A DNA stretch of 64,000 nucleotides from Profundibacter amoris. GTDB lineage: Bacteria > Pseudomonadota > Alphaproteobacteria > Rhodobacterales > Rhodobacteraceae. Of the stretch, positions 54,335 through 63,305 are shown one piece after another. How positions within the stretch are numbered: the first letter of the stretch is position 1; every line of letters starts with the position of its first letter. The notes under the pieces are model-generated. The model was not told where the DNA came from and made no database searches. It was given only the letters and a program-made list of their open reading frames with translations. The position numbers were made by a program, and so were the translations under genes. The DNA lies in the NCBI RefSeq assembly GCF_003544895.1, contig NZ_CP032125.1:2680001-2744000 (forward strand). The letters run 5' to 3'.

Positions 54335-56250
54335 GGCGTTTCCAGCGCCTCGGTGCGTTTGAAAATGCCGTGGCTGGTTTTGTCCCAATAAAACGGACGG
54401 GTCAGCAATTCGTAAAACGCCTTGTAAGCCGCCAATGTGCCCAGCGGATAATAGAAATGCAGTGTCGGCACCCAGGGGATCAGATAGCGGTGTTTCTTGT
54501 CTGACACGGCAAAGGCGCTGACGGATATGGTGATGGCCTCGGCCAGCAGAAAGGTTGCGCCAAGGGTCATCAACGCAGGTGCTGGCACCACGGCCAGCAT
54601 CGGATGGCCCAGCCCCAGCGGGATCAGCCAGAAAGACCACAACAGCGGGGCCAGCAGTGCCTGAAACCATGTGCCAAGGAACAGGATCTGCACACCCAGA
54701 AATTTTCGCGCGCCCAGATCACGATATAATTTCAAAGGGTTGCGCATATGCACCGCCCATGTCATCGCAAACCCCTTTAACCAGCGCGACCGCTGTTTGA
54801 TCCACGGCACGGGGCGACAGTTGGCCTCTTCCTCGGTCACGGTATGCACAATTTCGGTGCGGTAGCCATGCCGCGCCAGACGGATGCCCAAATCGGCGTC
54901 TTCGGTCACATTGTGGGCGTCCCAGCCGCCCAGTTTTTCCAGCGCATCGCGGCGGAAAAACAACGTGGTGCCACCCAGCGGAACGGCAAAGCCCAGCCGC
55001 TCCAGCCCCGGCAGGAACATGCGAAACCAGGTGTTGTATTCCACCGTGAAACAGCGCGACAGCCAGTTGGTGCGCGGATTGTAGAAATCCAGCAGCCCTT
55101 GCAAACAGGCCACCTGCGACCCGCGTTCATGGAACCGGCGCACGATCTGGTGAATCTGGTCTGGGTGCGGCGCGTCTTCGGCGTCATAAACCCCGATGAT
55201 CGTGCCACGGCAGAAATCCAGCGCGTAATTCATCGCCCGCGGTTTGGTGCGCACGGTGCCGGCGGGCACTTCGGTCACGCGCACCCAATGCGGCAGGTGG
55301 GTGCGGCGCAGGGTTTCGCGGGTGGTGTCATCATCGGCCTCGACCACCAGACAGATGTCCAGCAGCTCCTTCGGGTAGTTCAGGCGTTTCAGGCGGGTGA
55401 TCAGGCGGTTTGCGACCTCGCGTTCCCTGAACAGCGGCACCATGATCGACACGCTGGGCAAACGGAAACTTTCGGTGCGCGGCGGGGGCGGAGGGGTTTT
55501 GCTGTGGTGGCGGCGGATGTAGGGGCGGATCTGGCTGATGGATGTGGCCAGTTTCAGGCCCGTATTGAACAGCAGGGTCAGGATCGCCACGCCACAAAGG
55601 GCCGTGAAACTGGCGGTGGGTGCCAACAATACGCAAGCCAGCAGCACAAGGGCAAGGGCAGCGGTATAGCGGGTCATTTTTCCCGCATCCCATGTGCGGC
55701 AGCTTTCGGTTTCGGGCACCAGCGTTTCGGCCTTATCCACCAGCCGGTCGCGGTGCAGATCACTCAGCGCCTTGTCGATGTCCTGCGCAGGCGCGACCGC
55801 CATCAGCACCTTGCCCAGTTCCGGCGGGAAGTCCTTGCGCAATTGTTCAAACCGGTCCGGGCGGGCAGTGGCGAATACAGTAGCGCCGCCAACATCCTGC
55901 CACGGTACGATTTTTTCCTTCAGACAGAGCGCGGGATCAATCACATCCTTCAGGCGCGGATTCGGCAGGGTTTGCTGCAAATCCGCCAATCTGATCCCGA
56001 ATTGCTGTGCCAGCGCGCCATAGAGATCAGCCTCGGAAATCATACCGTGGCTGACCAGTATTTGCCCCAGCAAGGCATCCTCGCGATTGCGCAGCGCCAC
56101 CGCCTTTAGCAGATCATCCTGCCGCAATGCACCGGACTGCACCAGCAATGATCCAACCGGCACCCGCTGTGCCTGCGCCGCAGGTTGGTCCTGCGGGCGG
56201 GGCTGCTGGCGCGGAAAGGCCAGAACGTTGGATCGGTGGATGGATTGCAT
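54331..56250 (-). CDS. GT2 glycosyltransferase with MshEN-like (GspE N-terminal) domain
   Basis: A 639-residue membrane glycosyltransferase. Residues 31-54 and 59-83 form two tandem motifs (VGSLLVQSGALRQDDLLKAV; LLGQILVSHGMISEADLYGA) of the MshEN/GspE-N type, a known cyclic-di-GMP binding fold. Two helices (about 195-235) precede a processive GT2 domain with D,D,D,QxxRW-type residues: VEADDD (303-308), DAED (356-359), TED (449-451) and QRSRW (486-490). More helices close the protein. It probably makes an exported polysaccharide under second-messenger control; no bcsB-like partner is adjacent. Confidence 0.85.
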   Translation of the reverse strand: MQSIHRSNVLAFPRQQPRPQDQPAAQAQRVPVGSLLVQSGALRQDDLLKAVALRNREDALLGQILVSHGMISEADLYGALAQQFGIRLADLQQTLPNPRLKDVIDPALCLKEKIVPWQDVGGATVFATARPDRFEQLRKDFPPELGKVLMAVAPAQDIDKALSDLHRDRLVDKAETLVPETESCRTWDAGKMTRYTAALALVLLACVLLAPTASFTALCGVAILTLLFNTGLKLATSISQIRPYIRRHHSKTPPPPPRTESFRLPSVSIMVPLFREREVANRLITRLKRLNYPKELLDICLVVEADDDTTRETLRRTHLPHWVRVTEVPAGTVRTKPRAMNYALDFCRGTIIGVYDAEDAPHPDQIHQIVRRFHERGSQVACLQGLLDFYNPRTNWLSRCFTVEYNTWFRMFLPGLERLGFAVPLGGTTLFFRRDALEKLGGWDAHNVTEDADLGIRLARHGYRTEIVHTVTEEEANCRPVPWIKQRSRWLKGFAMTWAVHMRNPLKLYRDLGARKFLGVQILFLGTWFQALLAPLLWSFWLIPLGLGHPMLAVVPAPALMTLGATFLLAEAITISVSAFAVSDKKHRYLIPWVPTLHFYYPLGTLAAYKAFYELLTRPFYWDKTSHGIFKRTEALETP

Positions 56251-56327
56251 AAATTCGGGTCACACAAAGTTAATTTGTGTCACCATCCGGCAATCCTGGT
56301 TAACAGGTGGTTAACTTAACTGTTTTT

Positions 56328-57494
56328 TCAGGAGTTTGTCGCCATTGCGTCAACAAACCGCTCGAACAAATAGTAACTGTCCATCGGGCCGGGACTGGCT
56401 TCGGGGTGGTATTGCACTGAAAACACCGGACGATCCACCATGCGGATACCGCAGTTCGAGCCGTCAAACAGGGAAACATGGGTTTCGACAACACCGTCGG
56501 GCAGGGTTTGCGCATCCACCGTAAAGCCGTGGTTCATCGAGGTGATCTCGACCTTGCCGGTATCCTTGTCCTTGACCGGATGGTTCGCGCCGTGGTGGCC
56601 GTGGTTCATCTTGATCGTATTCGCCCCCAGCGCCAGTGCCAGCATCTGGTGCCCCAGACAGATCCCGAACACCGGAATACCGGCGGCCAGAATACCCTTG
56701 ATCATCGGCACGGCATATTCGCCCGTCGCGGCCGGATCACCGGGACCGTTGGACAGGAACACACCTTCGGGGTTATGGGCCAGAACCTCGTCGGCGGTGG
56801 CGGTGGCGGGCAACACGATCACATCGCAACCGGCCGAGGCTAGCGAACGCAGGATGTTGCGTTTCGCGCCGAAATCCACAGCAACCACCTTGTGCCCCTT
56901 GCCGGTCCTTCTGGAGTAGCCATCCGGCCACGCCCAGCGCATTTCATCCCATGTATAGGACTGTGCACAGGTCACGGTTTTGGCCAGATCAAGCCCCTCA
57001 AGCCCTTTGAACGCCCGTGCTTTGGCCACCAGTGACTCGATGTCGAAATTCCCCTCGGGATCATGCGAGATCGCCACATGCGGCGCGCCCTGCTGGCGGA
57101 TCGCGCGGGTCAGGCGGCGGGTGTCAATGCCGCCGATGCCGATGCGCCCGCGTTTTTCCATCCAGTCGCGCAAATCCCCCGTGGCGCGCCAGTTCGACGG
57201 CTCGGTCGGGTCCCATTTCACCACGATGCCTTCGGCCACCGGATCGGCGGTTTCGTCGTCTTCCGGGGTCACCCCGGTGTTGCCGATATGCGGGAAGGTA
57301 AAGGTGACGATCTGGCCGGCATAGGACGGGTCGGTCATGATTTCCTGATAGCCGGTCATCGCGGTGTTGAAGCACAGCTCGGCCTCGCAATCCCCAATCG
57401 CGCCAAACCCCGTGCCGTAGAACAGCGTGCCATCGGCAAGCGCAAGGCAGGCGGTGGGTTTGGGGGTGTCAATTTTACTGGTTGCGGCAGGCAT
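56328..57494 (-). CDS. carA: Carbamoyl-phosphate synthase small subunit
   Basis: A 388-residue glutamine amidotransferase subunit that delivers ammonia to CarB for arginine and pyrimidine synthesis. N-terminal CPSase domain (ACLALADGTLFYGTGFGA, AMTGYQEIMTDPSYAGQIV), then class I amidotransferase with catalytic Cys in FGICLGHQMLALALG, and His/Glu in VQYHPEASPGPMD. The start MPAATSKIDTPKPT at 57494 is supported by the family; the frame start at 57542 adds a basic leader without an SD. carB is not adjacent. Confidence 0.96.
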   Translation of the reverse strand: MPAATSKIDTPKPTACLALADGTLFYGTGFGAIGDCEAELCFNTAMTGYQEIMTDPSYAGQIVTFTFPHIGNTGVTPEDDETADPVAEGIVVKWDPTEPSNWRATGDLRDWMEKRGRIGIGGIDTRRLTRAIRQQGAPHVAISHDPEGNFDIESLVAKARAFKGLEGLDLAKTVTCAQSYTWDEMRWAWPDGYSRRTGKGHKVVAVDFGAKRNILRSLASAGCDVIVLPATATADEVLAHNPEGVFLSNGPGDPAATGEYAVPMIKGILAAGIPVFGICLGHQMLALALGANTIKMNHGHHGANHPVKDKDTGKVEITSMNHGFTVDAQTLPDGVVETHVSLFDGSNCGIRMVDRPVFSVQYHPEASPGPMDSYYLFERFVDAMATNS

Positions 57495-57682
57495 GGGGCG
57501 ACTCCTTTGCACAAATCTAGCGGAACCTATGGCGCGGCGCAATTGCGGTCAAGCGGAAAGGAAATTTGACTTATTGTTCAAAATCAATGCTTTAGCAATA
57601 TGATGCGCGGTTGTCATGGCCGGGCTGTCGGGGTAATCTGGTGGTCTTGATATTTTCGGCACCTAGGGGATGAGGAAACCGG

Positions 57683-58141
57683 ATGGACCTACGACACAGA
57701 ATAGCGGACGCATTGAAAGACGCGATGCGCGCCAAAGACACCGAACGCCTGTCCACCTTGCGCCTGATCAATGCGGCGATCAAGGATCGCGATATTGCCC
57801 TGCGGGGCGATGGCAACGATGATGGCGCGACCAATGACGAAGTGCTTGCGATCCTTGGGAAAATGGTCAAACAGCGCCACGAAAGTGCCAAAGCCTATGA
57901 AGAAGGCGCGCGGCTGGAACTGGCGGAAAAGGAACTGGCCGAAATCAAGATCATCGAGGATTTCCTGCCCAAACAACTGAGTGCTGACGAGACCGCCGAG
58001 GCGGTGAAAGCCGCGATTGCCAAGGTGGGTGCAGAATCAATCCGCGACATGGGCAAGGTGATGGGCGAATTGAAAGCCAATTACATGGGCCGGATGGATT
58101 TCGGCAAGGTCGGGCCGATGGTCAAGGATATGCTGGGATAG
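57683..58141 (+). CDS. GatB/YqeY domain protein
   Basis: A 152-residue YqeY-type protein: MDLRHRIADALKDAMRAKDTE, LSTLRLINAAIKDRDIALRG, KMVKQRHESAKAYEEGARLELAEKE and EDFLPKQLSADE are family-typical. It is related to the tail domain of GatB and is thought to act in tRNA-dependent amidation or tRNA binding; exact role unsettled. Divergent from carA, which is common for this gene. Confidence 0.92.
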   Translation: MDLRHRIADALKDAMRAKDTERLSTLRLINAAIKDRDIALRGDGNDDGATNDEVLAILGKMVKQRHESAKAYEEGARLELAEKELAEIKIIEDFLPKQLSADETAEAVKAAIAKVGAESIRDMGKVMGELKANYMGRMDFGKVGPMVKDMLG

Positions 58142-58168
58142 CGGCGAAAACAGCTGTATGGTTTGCGT

Positions 58169-58846
58169 ATGATTTCTGTCTGCAAACCGTATGGCACTTT
58201 TGCGCAACCGCCCGTCCTTCTGGAACACTGGGAATTCAACGCGCCCCGACGGGATGTCACCACGGTGCTGCCCGATGGCTGCCGTGATCTGGTCATCCGG
58301 CGTGGCAAGGGCGCGCGACCGCAATGTTTTGTGACCGGTCTGGCGACAGAGTGCGATCAGGTGCCTGTCCGCGCGGGTGATCATTTCAACGGGTTTCGCC
58401 TACACCCCGGCGTGCGGATTGATGTGGACGGGTTGCTGGCCAGCCTGCGCGACGGGCTGGACGATGTATCCATCATCACCCGCCTGCATGATTTCACAAC
58501 CCCGCTGCCGCAAGTGGCCGAGTCCCTGGCCTGTCTGGCCTCGGGCGTGCCCTCGGTGAACAAAGCAGCGGCCATGCTAGGTGTACGCCTGCGCAGCCTG
58601 CAACGGCTGCTGAAACGCGAAACAGGGCAAGCGCCGGTGTTCTGGCTACGGCTGGCCCGCGCCCGACAAGCGGTTGCGCGACTGGGCCACACGGGGACGC
58701 TGGCCGATCTGGCCTGTGACGCGGGCTATGCCGATCAGGCGCATATGACACGCGAGTTTCGGCACTGGTTCGGCGCTACCCCCCACCGGATACACGCTGA
58801 TGTGGGGTGGCTGACCCGGAATTTCGCGGCAGGTTACGGCGCCTGA
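58169..58846 (+). CDS. AraC family transcriptional regulator
   Basis: A 225-residue regulator with a C-terminal double HTH (about 125-215: NKAAAMLGVRLRSLQRLLKRE, then TLADLACDAGYADQAHMTREFRHWFG in two parts, and TPHRIHAD). The N-terminal half begins YGTFAQPPVLLEHWEF and contains LPDGCRDLVIRRGKG, of the DUF6597 type. Start at ATG 58169. Its last 13 bases overlap the convergent VOC gene. Confidence 0.86.
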   Translation: MISVCKPYGTFAQPPVLLEHWEFNAPRRDVTTVLPDGCRDLVIRRGKGARPQCFVTGLATECDQVPVRAGDHFNGFRLHPGVRIDVDGLLASLRDGLDDVSIITRLHDFTTPLPQVAESLACLASGVPSVNKAAAMLGVRLRSLQRLLKRETGQAPVFWLRLARARQAVARLGHTGTLADLACDAGYADQAHMTREFRHWFGATPHRIHADVGWLTRNFAAGYGA

Positions 58847-59220
58847 ACCTCGGTGCAGATTTCAACCAGTATCCCTTCGGGCAGGCGCACATAGGCGGTG
58901 GTCTGGCCCCACGGCATTTCCTGAACCTCCTGCACCTGTTTGGCCCCCGCCCGCACGGCTTTGGCCAAAGCCCCCGCGACATCATCCGTTTCAAAGGCTA
59001 TTTCAAAGGACGGGTTGGTGACGGGTTTTGTCGCCGGTGATTTGCCCAGTTGCTGCATCAGTTCAATTGACGACACGGCCAGTTTGGTCTGCCCCGTGTC
59101 CAATTCGCCATAATCGCCGCTTTCATGTAGAAAGGCGGTTTTCAGGCCAAAGGCGGCGTTGAAAAAATCAAGCGTGGCTTTGACGTCTTGAACATACAGA
59201 ATAGTGTAGCGGAAAATCAT
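58834..59220 (-). CDS. VOC family (glyoxalase/bleomycin-resistance fold) protein
   Basis: A 128-residue protein made of two beta-alpha-beta-beta-beta units: FRYTILYVQDVKATLDFFNAAFG opens the first, NPSFEIAFETDDVAGALAKAV the second, and WGQTTAYVRLPEGILVEICTEV closes. Function cannot be set. The start at 59220 matches the family; the frame extends upstream to 59292 without support. Confidence 0.85.
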   Translation of the reverse strand: MIFRYTILYVQDVKATLDFFNAAFGLKTAFLHESGDYGELDTGQTKLAVSSIELMQQLGKSPATKPVTNPSFEIAFETDDVAGALAKAVRAGAKQVQEVQEMPWGQTTAYVRLPEGILVEICTEVQAP

Positions 59221-59296
59221 AATACTGGCTCCAAATTGTGTGCGCCCAACCTTACCCGTCCTGCCCGCGTAAATCTTGAAGATTTGCGACAACGGG

Positions 59297-60706
59297 TCAG
59301 GTCAGGGCCTCGCCCAGCCGCACCACTTCCTCCACCAACAGATCCAGATCGGAATTGCGGGTGCGGTGGTTGGTGATGTTCACGCGGATCGCCGTTTGCC
59401 CGTCCAGCGTGGTGACCGAGGGCGCGGCGATGCCGCTTTCCTGCAACTGCATCACGATTTCCCCGTTCACCGCATCGCTGTCCCCGTATCGAAAGCAAAC
59501 GATGCTGCTGGCCACCGGTGCCAACAGGGTTAACGCGGGATGGTCCTGCACCAGCCGCGCCAGATAGCGCGCCTGTGCGCAGTTCTTAGTTATCATCGCG
59601 CCCAACTTGTCAGTGCCATGCTCGACCAGTTGCGCCCAGATTTTCAGCGCCCGAAACCCGCGCGACAGTTCCGGCCCGTATTCCACCGGCCACGGGTTGC
59701 CTGCCGCAAGGCCGCGTTTGGCGGCTTGCAGGTAATCGGGGCGGCTGGAAAACGCGGCCAGATGCGCCGCGCCGTCCCGCAGCAACACAAACCCCGCGTC
59801 ATAATTCACATGCAGCCATTTGTGGAAATCAAACGCCAGCGAATCCGCCCGCTCAATCCCTTTCAGGCGGGGGCGCAGGGTTTCGGACAATACCCCCGCC
59901 GCCCCAAAGGCTCCGTCCACATGGAACCACATGTCCTGCTTTTCTGCCAGATCGGCCAAGGCCTTCAGATCGTCAAACGCCCCGACATTGACACTGCCCG
60001 CCGTGCCCACCACCAGAAACGGCTGCAAACCCTCCGCGCGGTCTTGCGCAATCATTTCGGCCAGCGCAGACAGGTCCATTTCATAGGCCCCGTTGACCGG
60101 AACCGGACGCAAGGCCCCTGCCCCCAGCCCCAGCAAATCAAACGCCCGCGCCACGCAGTTATGCGCCTGCGAGGACGCATAGCCAACCAGCCGGTGCGCA
60201 CCCACGCCTTCGCTACGCACCGTCAGCCCCAGCGCGGCCTCCCGCGCAACCTTCAGTGCAATCACCGTGGCCATCGACGTGCCCGACACCACCAGCCCGC
60301 TGGCCGCATCCGCGAAACCGAACATCTGCCGCACCCAATCCACCACCTGCTTTTCCACATAGATTGCACCGTGATCCCGCCCGCCCAGATTGGCGTTCAT
60401 CGCACTGGCGGCAATATCGGCGATCAACCCGCTGGCCGTCCCTGCCCCGTGCACCCAGCCAAAGAACCGCGGATGGGTGTTGCCAACGCCATAGGGCAAC
60501 AGGGTTTGCGCCTGTGCCTGCATCGCCGTCACCCCTGCGCCCTGCTGCGGCAACGGCACTTGCAATGCCGCCTTCAGATCATCGGGCAAGGGCTGCCAGA
60601 CCGGCCCGTTCGTGGCGTTCCCGATACTGTCCAGCGCGGCATCAAGCATCCGGTGCGCGGCGGCGCGGGTATCGGTCCAGTTTTCAGGGTCAAGTGTATC
60701 AGTCAT
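59297..60706 (-). CDS. PLP-dependent amino acid decarboxylase (group II family)
   Basis: A 469-residue group II decarboxylase-like enzyme. Seen: HPRFFGWVHGAGT near 95-107, VVSGTSMATVIALKVAREA, LVVGTAGSVNVGAFDDL, WFHVDGAFGAAG (PLP-contacting Asp) and the PLP lysine in FDFHKWLHVNYDAGF. It belongs to the aromatic-L-amino-acid/glutamate decarboxylase superfamily; substrate not determined. The start MTDTLDPENWTDTRAAAH at 60706 is preferred over a longer frame. Confidence 0.86.
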   Translation of the reverse strand: MTDTLDPENWTDTRAAAHRMLDAALDSIGNATNGPVWQPLPDDLKAALQVPLPQQGAGVTAMQAQAQTLLPYGVGNTHPRFFGWVHGAGTASGLIADIAASAMNANLGGRDHGAIYVEKQVVDWVRQMFGFADAASGLVVSGTSMATVIALKVAREAALGLTVRSEGVGAHRLVGYASSQAHNCVARAFDLLGLGAGALRPVPVNGAYEMDLSALAEMIAQDRAEGLQPFLVVGTAGSVNVGAFDDLKALADLAEKQDMWFHVDGAFGAAGVLSETLRPRLKGIERADSLAFDFHKWLHVNYDAGFVLLRDGAAHLAAFSSRPDYLQAAKRGLAAGNPWPVEYGPELSRGFRALKIWAQLVEHGTDKLGAMITKNCAQARYLARLVQDHPALTLLAPVASSIVCFRYGDSDAVNGEIVMQLQESGIAAPSVTTLDGQTAIRVNITNHRTRNSDLDLLVEEVVRLGEALT

Positions 60707-60867
60707 ACCGGCATCCTTTGGTTGCGCATTGCTAGCATGGTTTCGGGGACACAGGGAACATATGCCCTGTAAAATCACACAGTTTTGGGGTGCAAAACAA
60801 AACTGTTACCGCTAATGAAAAGGAAATGAATCGCACATTTGTTAAGCACGTGCGACCAAGGGGGACT

Positions 60868-62610
60868 ATGAGACAGTTTTTTGTATTGGTAATTTTCACA
60901 ATTTTCACCGCATTTTCCGGTGTGGCCAACGCCCAGCAATCCGCCTGGGTCCAGATCGAAGCCCAGCCCAGCCTGCGCGAAGGCCAGGACCGCGCCCGCG
61001 CCTATGCCGGCGTGTTCGACAATGTCACCGGATTTTCCGTCGGGCGCGGCTGGTATGCGATTGCGCTGGGACCATATACGCCCGAGGGCGCCATTTCGAC
61101 GCTGGAAACCCTGAAGCGCGAGAACCTGATCCCGCAAGACAGTTTCATTTCCGACGGGCGATCCTACAGACAGCAATTCTGGCCAATCGGCGCCAATACC
61201 CTTGATCAGCCACCGGTCCAGCCGCAAACACCGGATGTTGTGGCGGATGCCCCGACCATCGTTACCCCGCCGCCACCTGCCGACGAAACCCCGCGACAGG
61301 CGCGCCGTTCCGAAGCCTTGCTGACAAAAGACGAACGCAAATTGCTGCAAACCGCCCTGCAATGGGAAGGGTTCTATACCACCGCGATCGACGGCGCATT
61401 CGGCAAGGGCACCCGCCGCTCGATGGCCGCCTATCAAGAGGCGATGGGATACGAAGTAACAGGCGTTCTGACCACCCTGCAACGCAACGAGCTGATCGAC
61501 AGTTACAACGCAGTTCTGGCCGGTATCGGCATGGCCCCCGTGCGCGATGATGCTGCCGGGATCGAGGTCAACATGCCAAAGGCTCTGGTCGAATTTGCCA
61601 AATACGAGCCGCCATTTGTGCATTACAATTCCAAAGGCGACAGCGGTGTGCGGATCCTGCTGATCTCGCAATACGGTGATCAGGCATCGCTTTACGGGTT
61701 GTATGACATCATGCAGACGCTTGAAATCGTGCCCACCGAAGGCCCGCGCGAACGTGGCAAAAACAGTTTCGAGCTGACCGGCATGAATGACAGCATCGTT
61801 TCCTACACCTATGCCACCCACAAAAACGGGATGATCAAAGGCTTTACCGTAATCTGGCCCACCGGCGATGAAAAACGCCGGATGCGGGTGATTGATGAAA
61901 TGAAATCCAGCTTTGCCCCCTTCAGCGATGTGGCGCTGGACGACATGATGGGCCAACCGGACGAGGACCAGCGGATCGACCTTCTGGCAGGCCTGGAAAT
62001 TCGCAAACCCGCCATATCGCGTTCGGGGTTCTATGTGGATGCTGGCGGGCGTGTGCTGACCACATCCGAAGCGGTGCTGAATTGCAAGCGCGTCTCGCTG
62101 GATGATACCCATGATGCTACGGTTTCCTTTATCGACGAAGGGCTGGGCATTGCCCTGCTGACACCGGCTGAAAACCTGTCGCCCGATACATTCGCCAATT
62201 TCCGCACCGCCATTCCGCGTATCAAATCCGAAATTGCCGTGGCCGGTTACCCCTACGAGGGTGCCTTGGGCGCCGCCACAATGACCTTTGGCACTTTGGC
62301 CGATATTCGCGGCCTTCGTGGCGAAAAGGAACTGCGCCGCCTTGCGCTGTATGCACAGGATGGCGATGTCGGCGGGCCGGTTCTGGACATGAGCGGCAGC
62401 GTGTTGGGCATGTTGCTGCCCAAGGTGCAGGCCAACGGCCAGCGCCTGCCCGACGAGGTAAGCTTTGCCATCAGCGCACAGGCGATGGGCGAGGTTCTGG
62501 CGGAGAACGGCGTGACCATATCGGCCTCGCAACCCGGCGGCCCAATGGCCGCCGAGGATCTGACCATTCTTGGCACCGATATGACGGTGCTGGTCAGTTG
62601 CTGGAACTAA
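60868..62610 (+). CDS. Peptidoglycan-binding protein with degenerate trypsin-like domain
   Basis: A 580-residue exported protein: signal peptide 1-22 (FSGVANAQQ), an N-terminal SPOR-like region (WVQIEAQPSLREGQDRARAY, about 24-105), a peptidoglycan-binding domain (about 151-215, LLQTALQWEGFYTTAIDGAFGKGTR in two parts) and a C-terminal trypsin-like fold (about 370-560). The expected catalytic residues are replaced: E401 where VLTTAH needs His, and V501 in GDVGGPV where Ser is needed. It is probably a non-catalytic envelope protein. AAGGGGGAC precedes the ATG at 60868; a longer start at 60790 exists. Confidence 0.78.
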   Translation: MRQFFVLVIFTIFTAFSGVANAQQSAWVQIEAQPSLREGQDRARAYAGVFDNVTGFSVGRGWYAIALGPYTPEGAISTLETLKRENLIPQDSFISDGRSYRQQFWPIGANTLDQPPVQPQTPDVVADAPTIVTPPPPADETPRQARRSEALLTKDERKLLQTALQWEGFYTTAIDGAFGKGTRRSMAAYQEAMGYEVTGVLTTLQRNELIDSYNAVLAGIGMAPVRDDAAGIEVNMPKALVEFAKYEPPFVHYNSKGDSGVRILLISQYGDQASLYGLYDIMQTLEIVPTEGPRERGKNSFELTGMNDSIVSYTYATHKNGMIKGFTVIWPTGDEKRRMRVIDEMKSSFAPFSDVALDDMMGQPDEDQRIDLLAGLEIRKPAISRSGFYVDAGGRVLTTSEAVLNCKRVSLDDTHDATVSFIDEGLGIALLTPAENLSPDTFANFRTAIPRIKSEIAVAGYPYEGALGAATMTFGTLADIRGLRGEKELRRLALYAQDGDVGGPVLDMSGSVLGMLLPKVQANGQRLPDEVSFAISAQAMGEVLAENGVTISASQPGGPMAAEDLTILGTDMTVLVSCWN

Positions 62611-62620
62611 GGAATTTCAA

Positions 62621-63256
62621 ATGTTCGATTACACCCTGCTGCACTGGACCGGCTTTCTGACCGCAGCTGTTGTTCTAAACCTGGCCCCCGGCCCCGACAT
62701 TGCCTTTATATTGGGGCAAACCGTGCGTGGCGGGCGCAAAACCGGCTTTGCCGCGATGGCGGGAATATGGACCGGTGCCTTTGGCCATGTGCTGATGGCG
62801 GCGGCAGGGTTGTCAGTAATTCTGGCAACCTCGGCTATGGCGTTTTCAGTGGTGAAATGGGTCGGTGCGGCCTATCTGATCTGGCTGGGTATTCAGGCGC
62901 TACGCTCGGACGGCAGCGGATTTATTGCCGAAGGGATCAAAGGCAGCGCGAAACTGATGCCGATCTACCGTCAGGGCGTGGTTGTGGCATTGCTGAACCC
63001 CAAGGTGGCGATTTTCTTTCTGGCGTTTCTGCCGCAATTCGTGGTGCCGGATGCCGGTCCTGTCTGGGCGCAACTGTTCCTGCACGGCAGCCTGATCATC
63101 GTGGTTGCAGCCTTTATCGAACCGCCGCTGATACTGGCAGGCGAAAGGCTGACGAACAAACTGCGCTCGTCCCCCAAATTCGGCCTGTGGCTGGACCGCA
63201 GCCTTGGCGCAATCCTTGTCGCACTTGGCCTGCGGCTGGCTATGGAACAACGCTAG
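62621..63256 (+). CDS. LysE family amino-acid exporter
   Basis: A 211-residue inner-membrane protein with about six helices and the LysE/RhtB start FLTAAVVLNLAPGPDIAFILGQTVRGGRKTGFAAMAG (read in parts), then FLAFLPQFVVPDAG. It exports amino acids or homoserine-lactone-like compounds. It begins 10 bases after the pseudoprotease stop, so may be co-transcribed. Two adjacent hairpins follow it. Confidence 0.87.
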   Translation: MFDYTLLHWTGFLTAAVVLNLAPGPDIAFILGQTVRGGRKTGFAAMAGIWTGAFGHVLMAAAGLSVILATSAMAFSVVKWVGAAYLIWLGIQALRSDGSGFIAEGIKGSAKLMPIYRQGVVVALLNPKVAIFFLAFLPQFVVPDAGPVWAQLFLHGSLIIVVAAFIEPPLILAGERLTNKLRSSPKFGLWLDRSLGAILVALGLRLAMEQR

Positions 63257-63260
63257 CCCC

Positions 63261-63305
63261 CGAAATCTTGCAAAGATTTCGTCTGTTTTCTTTCAAAGAA
63301 AACAG
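63261..63305. terminator. Two adjacent hairpins between convergent genes
   Basis: A perfect 9-bp stem (63261-63269 with 63273-63281) and a second stem (63283-63291 with 63297-63305), directly after lysE. The second covers the stop codon of the convergent ThDP gene. T-rich flanks let either end transcription in either direction. Confidence 0.7.
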
